Source: UBA4421 sp028228615 (GTDB lineage Bacteria; Pseudomonadota; Gammaproteobacteria; Pseudomonadales; Azotimanducaceae). From it: DNA of 36,834 bases. The first letter of the stretch is position 1. Each line of letters begins with the position of its first letter. The stretch lies in NCBI GenBank assembly GCA_028228615.1, contig JAOJBS010000023.1, positions 1 to 36,834 on the forward strand, read 5' to 3'. The translations under genes and the position numbers were made by a program. Shown here one piece after another: positions 8,667-16,135 of the stretch. The notes under the pieces are model-generated. The model was not told the DNA's origin. It searched no databases and saw nothing but the letters and a program-made list of their open reading frames with translations.

Positions 8667-9956
8667 TTAGCTTTCATGCGGAATGCCCTCCGCTGAGTTC
8701 TCCCACCTTACTGACAACTGATTTGACTCGATACTCAAAATCATTTTTTTCTCCACGCCCTCATTCAGGTCAACTGCACACTGATAAACTTGGGGTTGAG
8801 CCAACGTATATTGGCCAGTAGTCGCTGGAGGATATTGGTTAGACAGCAGATGCACCTTAGCCACATACTGACCGGCAACGGGGCCATGGTGTTCAGGTAT
8901 TGCAAAAGCACCTCCCCCTACATTGGTGAGCCGAGTATGGGCATGAGGATAATTTTCGTTTTTGGGCGTAAAAGTCACCGCTGCTATGCCTAGTGGCGCA
9001 CCTTCAACCAGCAACTGCCCATTCACCGCCAGTCTTTTTTCATCCGTTAGAAAACAATGCCTGCGCAGCCACGCGTGCAATAACTTGGGCCAATGCCCCA
9101 CGTCTGGTTCATCCACTGCTAAGCCAAGGCCGTGATCGCCCTGATTAAATATGTGCAGTTCAGCCGGCACACCAGCCTTAAGTAATGCGTCATAAACCAA
9201 CGTTGACTGGCCAGCAGGTACAACACTGTCCTGATGGGTATGCATAATAAAGGCCGGGGGTGTGGTGGCGGTCACCGCCGTATCTATCGGCGCGTATTCG
9301 TCCGCCTTACGCCCTCTCACCGCGCCGTTGGTCACCGCATAAACTGGTACAACAAAATCTGGTCGGCTACTTACCTCATCGATTGGATCCGCAGCAGCAC
9401 CCCTCTTAGCAACTGATGAGTCGTGGGTAGCGACCGCTAACGCTAAATGGCCACCGGCAGAAAATCCAAGCATACCTAACCTAGTGGGGTCTAATTGCAA
9501 CTTGTGAGCATGGAAACGAACGAGGCGCATTGCGCGCAAACCATCCAAGAGAGAAACACTAGAATGATATTTTGGTCCCAATCGATAACGCAGCACAAAG
9601 GCGTGAATACCCTGCGCGTTCAACCAACGCGCCACCTGTAAACCTTCATGATCTGATGCCAAACTACGATATCCGCCGCCAGGACAAACGATAACGCCAC
9701 AGCCGTTGCCTGATTCGGCGAAATGAAAACTCAACATAGGCTGATCTATGATCTCGCCACCCAAACTCTCGGGCGCAGCACCAGCCCATAAACGAATATT
9801 GGTTGTGGGCAAGTTGTCATCAACCACTGGGGCAGGACCCAATGTCGCTAAAAGAGTTTTTGTGCTCTTTATCGTGCCTTTCACCCTACTTTTCACCTTA
9901 CCCCTCACTGTTTTCTCCAAATTTCGACGCAAACACGCGCAGCTTGTGACTGCCAT
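8667..9956 (-). CDS. Alpha/beta hydrolase (acetylxylan-esterase/dienelactone-hydrolase type) with C-terminal beta domain
   Basis: Numbering from the ATG at 9956 gives 429 residues. The oxyanion segment CPGGGY (91-96) and the nucleophile elbow GFSAGGH (Ser166) identify an alpha/beta hydrolase close to the bacterial BD-FAE/acetylxylan esterase group; Asp243 in HTHQDSVV and His275 in NQGDHGLGL complete the triad. From about residue 305 a second domain (VNGQLLVEGAPLGIAAVTFTP, then GPVAGQYVAKVHL) resembles transthyretin-like or carboxypeptidase-regulatory beta domains. The N-terminus is strongly basic with no clear signal peptide, and several starts are possible (TTG at 9974, ATG at 9956, inner GTGs). 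It could hydrolyse the ester made by the neighbouring monooxygenase, or a carbohydrate ester. Confidence 0.82.
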   Translation of the reverse strand: MAVTSCACLRRNLEKTVRGKVKSRVKGTIKSTKTLLATLGPAPVVDDNLPTTNIRLWAGAAPESLGGEIIDQPMLSFHFAESGNGCGVIVCPGGGYRSLASDHEGLQVARWLNAQGIHAFVLRYRLGPKYHSSVSLLDGLRAMRLVRFHAHKLQLDPTRLGMLGFSAGGHLALAVATHDSSVAKRGAAADPIDEVSSRPDFVVPVYAVTNGAVRGRKADEYAPIDTAVTATTPPAFIMHTHQDSVVPAGQSTLVYDALLKAGVPAELHIFNQGDHGLGLAVDEPDVGHWPKLLHAWLRRHCFLTDEKRLAVNGQLLVEGAPLGIAAVTFTPKNENYPHAHTRLTNVGGGAFAIPEHHGPVAGQYVAKVHLLSNQYPPATTGQYTLAQPQVYQCAVDLNEGVEKKMILSIESNQLSVRWENSAEGIPHES

Positions 9957-10113
9957 TCTATGGGTTTTCCACAACCTAAATCATCAAGGCGAGAACGCGT
10001 TTTCTGTGGCAAACTGACCTGCAACGCTGGCGCGCACCTCTCAGGAAATAAAAATACACATAAAACGTAGCACCCAACCGGCACCAGCAAAAGACAATGA
10101 ACAAGGACACCGA

Positions 10114-10401
10114 ATGATTCATAACAACGTTATCTTGCGGGCGAAACGCTCGGAAGACATAGAAGAAATCAGCAGCTTGCTCACCGCCCAAGCCAAAGTG
10201 TCTCTCACCGAGGAAGGGTGCGAACGGTTCGAGGTCTATCAGTCAGAAGCAGACGCCCAAACGTTCATTCTTGTCGAGTGGTGGGCTACCCAAGAAGACC
10301 TTGATCGACACAAAACTGCAAAACAGTTTGTGGAAGTTTACGTGCCCAAAGTCATCCCTTTGGTAGAACGATCCCCCCACCCAAGCACACGCCTAATCTA
10401 G
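10114..10401 (+). CDS. ABM-domain protein (putative quinol monooxygenase family)
   Basis: A 95-residue protein with the antibiotic-biosynthesis-monooxygenase fold: a ferredoxin-like beta-alpha-beta pattern with GCERFEVYQSEADAQTFILVE and the following WWATQEDLDRHKTAKQF, which is the classic ABM C-terminal half. Such small dimers act as cofactor-free quinol oxygenases, haem-degrading enzymes or have no known activity. AAGGAC sits ahead of the ATG at 10114. It lies on the plus strand, divergent from the esterase-type hydrolase and 154 bases before the subtilase gene. Confidence 0.82.
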   Translation: MIHNNVILRAKRSEDIEEISSLLTAQAKVSLTEEGCERFEVYQSEADAQTFILVEWWATQEDLDRHKTAKQFVEVYVPKVIPLVERSPHPSTRLI

Positions 10402-10555
10402 AGATACATCCGCCTAACGGTATCGCCTTGACATTTCTGGTCATTATGCGGCTTTCTAGAACCATCTAAAATCGTAACATTAGACAAGAAAGACCTAACT
10501 TGGTGCATTTAGCGACGAGACAAGGCTCGAAGGCAATCTGACAGAGGTACCGGCT

Positions 10556-13500
10556 ATGAGACTTTCAAAACTAACAAAACTTGCTGTTGTTATTCTCCTC
10601 ATCGCAGGCTGTGGCGGTGGAGGCGGTGGCGGTTCAAATACGCCCAGCACCCCAGCCCCAGCAGCCACTCCCGCCACTGCACCTACAGTAACGGCAAGCG
10701 TTTCTGGAGGAACCTTTAACACAGCCCAATCTGTGACACTCACGGCAACCGCTAACGCAAACATATTTTTCACCACAGATTCAAGCACGCCCGACAACAC
10801 CTCAAGCAGGTATACCGCCCCCATCAACATTTCAACAGATACTGTATTGAGCTTTATCGCGATTGGCAGCACCGGTCTAAGTAGCCCAGTAGTTAGGCAA
10901 ACCTATCTAATCGATACCGTCGCACCTATGAACCACGCGCTTGCAAGTGCCACAGCTGTGATAAGTGCCAGCAATGAGGCAAGCTTTCCGCTGAGGATAG
11001 AAAATGCCGAAATAGCCGCTACCTATAGAGTAGTCGTCGAGGATTCCGCACCAAGCCCCAATGAAATTGTAAGAACTGGAAGAATCGTCAACGCTTCATC
11101 GACATCAATCCAAGTGGACCTTTCGACCTTTGCCAACGGGCAAGTCAGCGCGTCATTAGTACTCACCGACGCTGCAGGCAATAATTCGCCTGCATTCTTT
11201 TTGGCACTCACAAAAACCGGCAGCTTAGGGCCCTTTAGTGTAAGTGGCTCAGTACGCATTTCCCCCGGAACGCAAATCGACTCTGATGTTAACGACATAA
11301 CAACCACAATAGTCAACAACGACTCCTTCACCGCCGCCCAACAAATATTTTCACCCGGCATGCTGGGCGGTTATGTAAACCTGCCGAACACTGGAGAAAG
11401 CGGACACTTAGATATTACCGGCGATGAAGATTTCTTTTTCGTTGAACTGGCAAATAATGATCAGATTATTTTGACTATCGGCGAAGACAGCGCTGACTTG
11501 GATATTGAATTGTATGACAGTACACGCGTATTGATTGACGACTCTTTGGGCGTGGGTAATACAGAGGTTATTGATGTTACCGCCTCGGGCAACTATTTCA
11601 TTCGCGTTTTTGCATTTTCTGGCGCTTCTAACTATGTGTTGAGCGTTGGCCAAAGAGCAGGACTGAGCGTTTCTTCTAAAGATCAAAACGGCAGACTATC
11701 GAGCTTCGATGACTTTATTCCGAATCAGGCGGTCTTTCAGTTAGAAAACAACAAACCAATCGCCCAGATGCAGGCTAATTTGAACGATCTAAAATCTCAA
11801 GGGTTGATTATGGCCAATGTAGCCGCAGACAAACCGCAACTGATGAACTTTGGTAGTACTGGGCAACGTAATGCAATGATCAACTCTGGCAATCAGCAGT
11901 TGTCTTCCAAACGGACCCTCACCAGCAACAACCATAGCCAAAAAGAAAAACAAGAAACGATTTGGGCAATAAAAGCGTTAAGGCAGCGAACGGATATTAG
12001 CGACGCTCAGCCTAATTTTATGCGCCACAGCCGCGCCATACCCAACGACACGCTGTATAACGAACAATGGCACTACCCACATATCCGCCTACCTGAAGCA
12101 TGGGATATCACTACCGGCAACCCCAATGTAATTGTCGCCGTCATTGACTCCGGCGTTTTATCCAGCCACCCAGACTTCCAAGGCAAGTTAGTTCAAGGGT
12201 ATGACATGATAAGTAATGCCAGCAATGCTGGAGATGGCGACGGCGTTGATAGCAATCCGGAGGACCCCGGCGACCGAGGGCTGGGTGATGGCAGCAGCTC
12301 TTTCCATGGCACTCACGTAGCGGGTACAGTGGCGGCGGCCACTAACAACAACTCTGGCGTTGCCGGGGTTGCCTGGCAAAGCAGAGTTATGCCCATGAGA
12401 GTTTTAGGCCTAGAAGGCGGTACCAGCTTCGATCTGATACAAGCCATCCTTTACGCAGCAGGTCTTGAAAATGCCAGCGGGCAGGTACCCACACAAAGAG
12501 CTGATGTTATCAATATGAGTTTGGGCGGCGGCGGCTTTTCATCCAGTGAAGCAAGCGCAATTACAGCAGCGCGTAATGCCGGTGTAATCATAGTCGCAGC
12601 AGCTGGCAACAGTGGCAGCGCTAACCAAGAGTACCCAGCTTCATACGACGGCGTAGTGTCAGTTGCGGCCGTAAACCAATCTAATACACGCACCAGCTAT
12701 TCCAATTTTGGCCAGGGTATAGATGTCACAGCCCCGGGCGGAGACCTAGATGAAGATGCGGATGGAAACGGCACACCAGACGGCGTGCTCAGCACAATCG
12801 GCAACGATAGAGAAAGTTCTACCACCTACGGGTATCGCTATTATCAGGGCACCTCAATGTCTTCGCCCCATGTGGCAGGCGTTGCTGCGCTGATGAAATC
12901 TGTGGCACCGAACATGACTCCGGCGGAATTCGATAGAGTGCTCAGTGAGGGTAGAATTAGTGACGACCTCGGCGTGGAAGGCCGAGACAATGACTTTGGT
13001 TATGGTTTGATCAACGCGATGAAAGCCGTAAACACTGCCCAAGAACTGGCGTCTGGCACCTTGGCACCACTGCCTACCCAACTGCAAATATCACCCGCTA
13101 CTATCGACTTTGGCCTGACACAATCACAACAGAATTTTAACCTTGCCAACTCCGGCGGTGGCACCTTAAACGTGACAAGTGTCACCGAAAGCGTCAACTG
13201 GCTATCTGTTACCAATAACTTAAGCAATACAAACAACTTGGGTTCCTATACTGCCACTGCCGATAGAAGCCTGCTCGCGCCCGGCGATCACAATACCAAC
13301 ATCACCATTCAATCAAATCTTGGGCAGAATTTAGTCGCGGTCAAAATACGCATAAGTTCGACCATTTTTTCCGCGAGTTCCGGCACTCTTTTTGCCCTAC
13401 TTGGAGATCCCGACACCGGCGACACCATTTATCAAGAGAACTTAGTGACGCCTTCCAATGGGAGCTATTCCCTTACCTTCAATTCTGTGCCCTCCGGGGA

Positions 13501-13732
13501 ATATCAATTGTTTATCGGTTCGGATATGGACAATGACGGATTCATTTGTGATGCAGGAGAAGCCTGCGGTGCGTACCCAACTTTAAACCTAACAGAAAAT
13601 CTTCCAGTAACAGCTGACACCCAAGTAGATATCAATGTCACCTTTGACCAAAGCCGCTTCTTCAATCAGTTAGGCGCAAATACATTTAGAGGGTTTTCTT
13701 ACAAAGAGAAAAACAAGGAAGTGAGAAAGTAG
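10556..13732 (+). CDS. Subtilisin-like (S8) serine protease, multidomain lipoprotein
   Basis: This 1058-residue exported protease begins with a lipoprotein signal (LLIAGC, Cys19) and a Gly-rich tether, so it is probably anchored in the outer membrane. A chitobiase C-terminal/FN3-like domain follows (about 44-119; FFTTDSSTPDNTSSRYTAPI). A bacterial pre-peptidase domain comes next (about 268-365; DITGDEDFFFVELANNDQI). The S8 catalytic domain has Asp531 (VIVAVIDSGV), His587 (FHGTHVAGTV) and Ser767 (GTSMSSPHVAG). After it come a BACON-like repeat (LQISPATIDFGLTQSQQNF) and a last beta domain with an EF-hand-like Asp-rich stretch (SDMDNDGFICDAGEACG). All triad residues are present. ACAGAGG precedes the ATG at 10556. 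It probably degrades external protein. Confidence 0.93.
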   Translation: MRLSKLTKLAVVILLIAGCGGGGGGGSNTPSTPAPAATPATAPTVTASVSGGTFNTAQSVTLTATANANIFFTTDSSTPDNTSSRYTAPINISTDTVLSFIAIGSTGLSSPVVRQTYLIDTVAPMNHALASATAVISASNEASFPLRIENAEIAATYRVVVEDSAPSPNEIVRTGRIVNASSTSIQVDLSTFANGQVSASLVLTDAAGNNSPAFFLALTKTGSLGPFSVSGSVRISPGTQIDSDVNDITTTIVNNDSFTAAQQIFSPGMLGGYVNLPNTGESGHLDITGDEDFFFVELANNDQIILTIGEDSADLDIELYDSTRVLIDDSLGVGNTEVIDVTASGNYFIRVFAFSGASNYVLSVGQRAGLSVSSKDQNGRLSSFDDFIPNQAVFQLENNKPIAQMQANLNDLKSQGLIMANVAADKPQLMNFGSTGQRNAMINSGNQQLSSKRTLTSNNHSQKEKQETIWAIKALRQRTDISDAQPNFMRHSRAIPNDTLYNEQWHYPHIRLPEAWDITTGNPNVIVAVIDSGVLSSHPDFQGKLVQGYDMISNASNAGDGDGVDSNPEDPGDRGLGDGSSSFHGTHVAGTVAAATNNNSGVAGVAWQSRVMPMRVLGLEGGTSFDLIQAILYAAGLENASGQVPTQRADVINMSLGGGGFSSSEASAITAARNAGVIIVAAAGNSGSANQEYPASYDGVVSVAAVNQSNTRTSYSNFGQGIDVTAPGGDLDEDADGNGTPDGVLSTIGNDRESSTTYGYRYYQGTSMSSPHVAGVAALMKSVAPNMTPAEFDRVLSEGRISDDLGVEGRDNDFGYGLINAMKAVNTAQELASGTLAPLPTQLQISPATIDFGLTQSQQNFNLANSGGGTLNVTSVTESVNWLSVTNNLSNTNNLGSYTATADRSLLAPGDHNTNITIQSNLGQNLVAVKIRISSTIFSASSGTLFALLGDPDTGDTIYQENLVTPSNGSYSLTFNSVPSGEYQLFIGSDMDNDGFICDAGEACGAYPTLNLTENLPVTADTQVDINVTFDQSRFFNQLGANTFRGFSYKEKNKEVRK

Positions 13733-13799
13733 CGTTTATAGCCGCACACTAATCCAAAGCAGCAAATACTACTTATCTGTGAGTGCCAAGTTGGCAATA

Positions 13800-13884
13800 T
13801 AAGCGGCAACGATTGGGCGCGCAGCTGGTCCGGAAAAAGTACCACCACGTTGGGACGACTCTGCGCCTGAGTTAAATCTTCCAC
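13800..13884 (-). pseudogene. Probable 5' stub of a sulfatase gene
   Basis: On the minus strand, just downstream of the PhyH-type gene, a GTG at 13884 opens VEDLTQAQSR followed by PNVVVLFPDQLRAQSLP. That second part matches the first strand of type I sulfatases, where the Asp before Gln is a calcium ligand. Similarity stops after about 28 codons, there is no CxPxR motif downstream, and the frame runs into unrelated text. I read it as the beginning of a sulfatase gene whose remainder was deleted. The matching stretch is short, so chance resemblance is possible. Confidence 0.4.
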
Positions 13885-13980
13885 CTTCGCATCTCTCCTC
13901 AGCAAATTTTCTTGGTTCGTGCGCCCGAGCAACACCAACGCCCTGAGTTAACAACAGGGACACCCAACGAGCTCACTGGC

Positions 13981-14859
13981 CTACTTCTTGTAAGGAGTCA
14001 TATCCATATTTGGGTAGCGGGCAGCTACACCTGCAACCGTTTCTTTCGTCCAATAACGGTCGCTTGGTGATGGAAAACCAATAAGCTCCCGCTCTTCGGG
14101 TGTCGCCTGTTCTATCCAAGAAGCGAAGCTAGAATAGATGCCCTGCTCTGGCCATCCAATAATCCCCATCCAACGCGGCTTCGCTGGCGCATAAGAAATG
14201 AAATGACCAACGCGAGCCCCTTCATCTAAAAATGCTGTGCCGCGGTGAAATGTGCGCATGCTGTAGGCCAACACTGACCCGGCGGGCATTGTCGTTTTGA
14301 CTTCATTGTCATATAAACTTGGACGATCCTCTTTTTTGTAAACCGCTGGCCAAAGCACTTCATCTTTATAGTGTTGCCATGAACAAACCGCGGTGGGTGC
14401 TTCATGAGCAGCCACATCCGTATAGTAAATGAGGAAAGCGGTCTGCCAATAAGCGGGATCTTCGGGCGGATAAGTAAGCGTATGATTGACATAATCCAAA
14501 TGCATATCTTGCTCTACGTCACCGTAATGGCCCTTACATTTATACGTCAGGTCCGACTGTTCGCAGAAAATCTCACCGCCCCCTGCCATTAGTGAGGCAA
14601 AACGCCGCAATTCAGGGTGCAGTGTAATGGCATTAAGTTGCGGACCTTTGAACGGAAATCTGACGTTTCTTCTCGATCGCGCAGTCTCGTCCCATTTGGC
14701 AGGTTTGGAGCCACTCGGATCCGCCGCATAGTCAAGCCAACCTGGAATAAAAACTTCGATCTCTTGACGCGCGCCCGACAATTCCTCTGGAGACAAAAAG
14801 TTTTCTAAAACCACAAAGCCATGGTCTCTATAGTGTTGAATTTGTTCTTCGCTAATCAT
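13981..14859 (-). CDS. Phytanoyl-CoA dioxygenase (PhyH) family Fe(II)/2-oxoglutarate oxygenase
   Basis: Numbered from the ATG at 14859, the protein has 292 residues. It belongs to the PhyH group of non-haem iron, 2-oxoglutarate oxygenases. The N-terminus (QIQHYRDHGFVVLENFLSPEEL) is the family opening. DMHLDY gives the iron ligands His120 and Asp122, TFHRGT gives the distal His205, and Arg216 in ARVGHF is placed to bind 2-oxoglutarate. GAGGG ahead of the ATG at 14859 supports this start rather than the GTG four codons upstream. Bacterial members hydroxylate small molecules such as ectoine, lipids or secondary metabolites; the substrate is unknown. A probable sulfatase stub follows directly. 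Confidence 0.9.
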   Translation of the reverse strand: MISEEQIQHYRDHGFVVLENFLSPEELSGARQEIEVFIPGWLDYAADPSGSKPAKWDETARSRRNVRFPFKGPQLNAITLHPELRRFASLMAGGGEIFCEQSDLTYKCKGHYGDVEQDMHLDYVNHTLTYPPEDPAYWQTAFLIYYTDVAAHEAPTAVCSWQHYKDEVLWPAVYKKEDRPSLYDNEVKTTMPAGSVLAYSMRTFHRGTAFLDEGARVGHFISYAPAKPRWMGIIGWPEQGIYSSFASWIEQATPEERELIGFPSPSDRYWTKETVAGVAARYPNMDMTPYKK

Positions 14860-14871
14860 GTTAACCCTCAC

Positions 14872-15056
14872 TTAGTTGAAGACCTCATTTTGCCGTAAAA
14901 TGTACTACCAAAAAGTGTGCGTTTACACAGCAGCTTTATATCATCGCAAACAGTTTCATGTGCCACAGCAAGTATCGCCCGGGGACGACTGCGCTTTGAA
15001 CAGGCACTAGTTATTCAAAGAAAAAGAATATTCAAATAGGGAATCAAAGAAATGGG
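14872..15056. other. Intergenic region upstream of the PhyH-type gene
   Basis: I see no coding pattern here. The region should hold the promoter of the minus-strand PhyH-type gene. The part near 15010-15050 is A-rich. A bidirectional terminator hairpin for the small exported protein gene begins at its right edge. Confidence 0.4.
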
Positions 15057-15093
15057 CAAAAAAATGCCCGCTATAGCAGGCATTTTTAAAAGC
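15057..15093 (-). terminator. Rho-independent terminator of the small exported protein gene
   Basis: AAAATGCC and GGCATTTT flank a short loop (CGCTATAGCA in plus-strand reading). On the minus strand the stem is followed by a T7 run (plus-strand A7 at 15059-15065 overlaps the stem base). It lies about 50 bases beyond the stop at 15138. On the plus strand a T5 run follows, so it may work both ways. Confidence 0.65.
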
Positions 15094-15137
15094 ATTTTAG
15101 GGAAGGAGCCTTCTCTAACTAGAACTTTCCTTAAAGA

Positions 15138-15458
15138 CTACTGTGTACCAGAAGTTGCAGTAGTGCTTGTAGTAGAGGTCGTACTCGTTGTTGCGGTGGT
15201 AGCTGTAGTAGCCGTAGTTGTAGGAGTTTCAGGAGTTGAAGAGTCATTCGCGTTATCAACAGCTACTGCTACTAATGCAGCGCCTACAACGCCAATTGCC
15301 ACTGCGGTGCCAATAGCAATGCCTCCAGCGGCAGCAGCACCTGCCCCAGCGGCAGCTCCTCCTGCACCAGCACCGCCAGCACCAGCACCGCCAGCACCAG
15401 CACCTTCAGATCCTGATGCTGCCGCACCAAATGCTGGTTGGCTTATGCAAGCCATCAA
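15138..15458 (-). CDS. Small exported Gly/Ala-rich protein with Thr-rich tail (N-terminus probably frameshifted)
   Basis: The stretch that is open after a usable start codes for 106 residues: a Gly/Ala repeat region (three GAGAG-like units), a hydrophobic segment IAIGTAVAIGVVGAALVAVA, and a Ser/Thr tail (TATTATTATTSTTSTTSTT). Upstream in the same frame is a good signal peptide, AIFCSAVLLMACISQPAFGA, that this start cannot include. No ATG opens that frame. An ATG at 15568 with an AGAGA ribosome site opens the neighbouring frame (MSKIDVPATSVISVF), and one extra T in the T7 run at 15522-15528 would join the two into one secreted protein. I do not recognise a named family; small Gly-rich/Thr-tailed exported proteins are common in marine gammaproteobacteria. 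Function unknown. Confidence 0.6.
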   Translation of the reverse strand: MMACISQPAFGAAASGSEGAGAGGAGAGGAGAGGAAAGAGAAAAGGIAIGTAVAIGVVGAALVAVAVDNANDSSTPETPTTTATTATTATTSTTSTTSTTATSGTQ

Positions 15459-15498
15459 AAGAACAGCACTACAAAAGATTGCTTTAGCAGCGCTAATT

Positions 15499-15528
15499 GT
15501 TTCCTTAAAAAAAGTTTCCTTAAAAAAA
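15499..15528 (-). repeat. 15-bp tandem repeat with two T7 runs at the frameshift site
   Basis: GTTTCCTTAAAAAAA occurs twice without a gap (15499-15513 and 15514-15528). On the coding strand of the small exported protein this is TTTTTTTAAGGAAAC twice. Each copy contains a seven-base homopolymer and AAGGA, a possible ribosome site. The T7 at 15522-15528 is where a +1 base would restore the reading frame from the ATG at 15568 into the signal peptide. Confidence 0.95.
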
Positions 15529-15600
15529 CGCTGATTACTGACGTTGCGGGGACATCTATTTTACTCATTACAGTTTCTCTCAATTAAAATTTTGACTAAA

Positions 15601-15663
15601 AATGTTAATAAATGTTAATAAGGCGGCGCAATTGGGTGCTATTGCTAACTTTTTGCTAACTTT
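15601..15663. repeat. Two short direct-repeat pairs with helical spacing
   Basis: AATGTTAATA is repeated perfectly at 15601-15610 and 15611-15620. TTGCTAACTTT is repeated perfectly at 15642-15652 and 15653-15663. Unit lengths of 10 and 11 bases place repeats on the same face of the helix, as in sites for activators that bind direct repeats. They lie upstream of the ATG at 15568 of the exported-protein gene. Confidence 0.8.
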
Positions 15664-15940
15664 AGTCTCACTCGCAGGTTCTCACTCAGTATCAGCTTGG
15701 TGAACCTATCACCGCTACAACTACCTAATAAATCTATTCAACGGGTATTGAGAGATTCTCGCCCCACCAAATTTTTTAATATGCTTTTCAGCCATTCGGA
15801 CAAAAATTTCTGACCAACGGTATCCAACAAACGTTTCCAGACAGTTTGCATAATGTGTTCAGAAACGAGCGTTTAGGCGCAGAAAAAAATTAAGGTCCGA
15901 AAACTCTCAAGTCAGTACCACGAAACTCGCCAACCCCAAA

Positions 15941-16006
15941 TTTTTGCGCTTTTTCTTCATTATTTTTCGTGTTTTTTCGCTTTTTTGTCATTTTCTACCA
16001 CTTTTT
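15941..16006. promoter_or_regulatory. Phased T-tracts (predicted curved DNA)
   Basis: Seven T-runs of four to six bases start at 15941, 15950, 15963, 15972, 15981, 15991 and 16002, a mean spacing near 10.2 bases. A-tracts in phase with the helix bend DNA. The bend lies about 130-195 bases before the TTG start of receptor 1, where curvature could assist a promoter or bind a nucleoid protein such as H-NS-like MvaT or IHF. Confidence 0.6.
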
Positions 16007-16104
16007 GTGTACTAAATTGATACAAAATTGGGCATAATCCGCGAAATTACGCACTGTAAGCCCACTTTTGGTGTGCGTGCGTAAATGATCTGCCAAAAAT
16101 AAGC

Positions 16105-16120
16105 GCGACGACTCCGTCGC
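16105..16120 (+). promoter_or_regulatory. Leader hairpin just before the ribosome site of TonB receptor 1
   Basis: GCGACG, loop ACTC, CGTCGC forms a perfect six-base stem. The GGAG ribosome site (16125-16128) starts four bases later and the TTG start follows seven bases after that. A similar arrangement precedes receptor 2. Confidence 0.5.
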
Positions 16121-16135
16121 ATATGGAGAACACAA

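Larger units (their letters stand above)
15569..16135. promoter_or_regulatory. Long divergent control region upstream of TonB receptor 1
   Basis: No gene is visible in these 567 bases between the small exported protein (-) and receptor 1 (+). They hold two kinds of short tandem repeat (AATGTTAATA twice at 15601-15620; TTGCTAACTTT twice at 15642-15663), a series of phased T-tracts (15941-16006), and a small hairpin just before the receptor ribosome site (16105-16120). A CATAAT at 16033-16038 could be a -10 element, but no convincing -35 at standard spacing is seen. Confidence 0.5.

Noticed and set aside
10428..10433. TTGACA as a -35 box ahead of the subtilase gene
   Set aside because: No acceptable -10 hexamer lies 16-18 bases downstream.
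10495..10872. Minus-strand frame with a Pro run opposite the subtilase start
   Set aside because: The Pro run is the complement of the Gly codons after the lipobox Cys of the subtilase; no independent support.
13699..13963. Two overlapping minus-strand frames of 64 and 79 codons
   Set aside because: Apart from the short sulfatase-like stretch they show no family pattern; kept only as a sulfatase stub.
15052..15534. Plus-strand open frame of 160 codons with Val-rich and Ala/Pro-rich repeats
   Set aside because: It is the mirror of the Gly/Ala/Thr-rich exported protein on the minus strand; composition follows from that gene's repeats, and the terminator hairpin lies inside its first codons.
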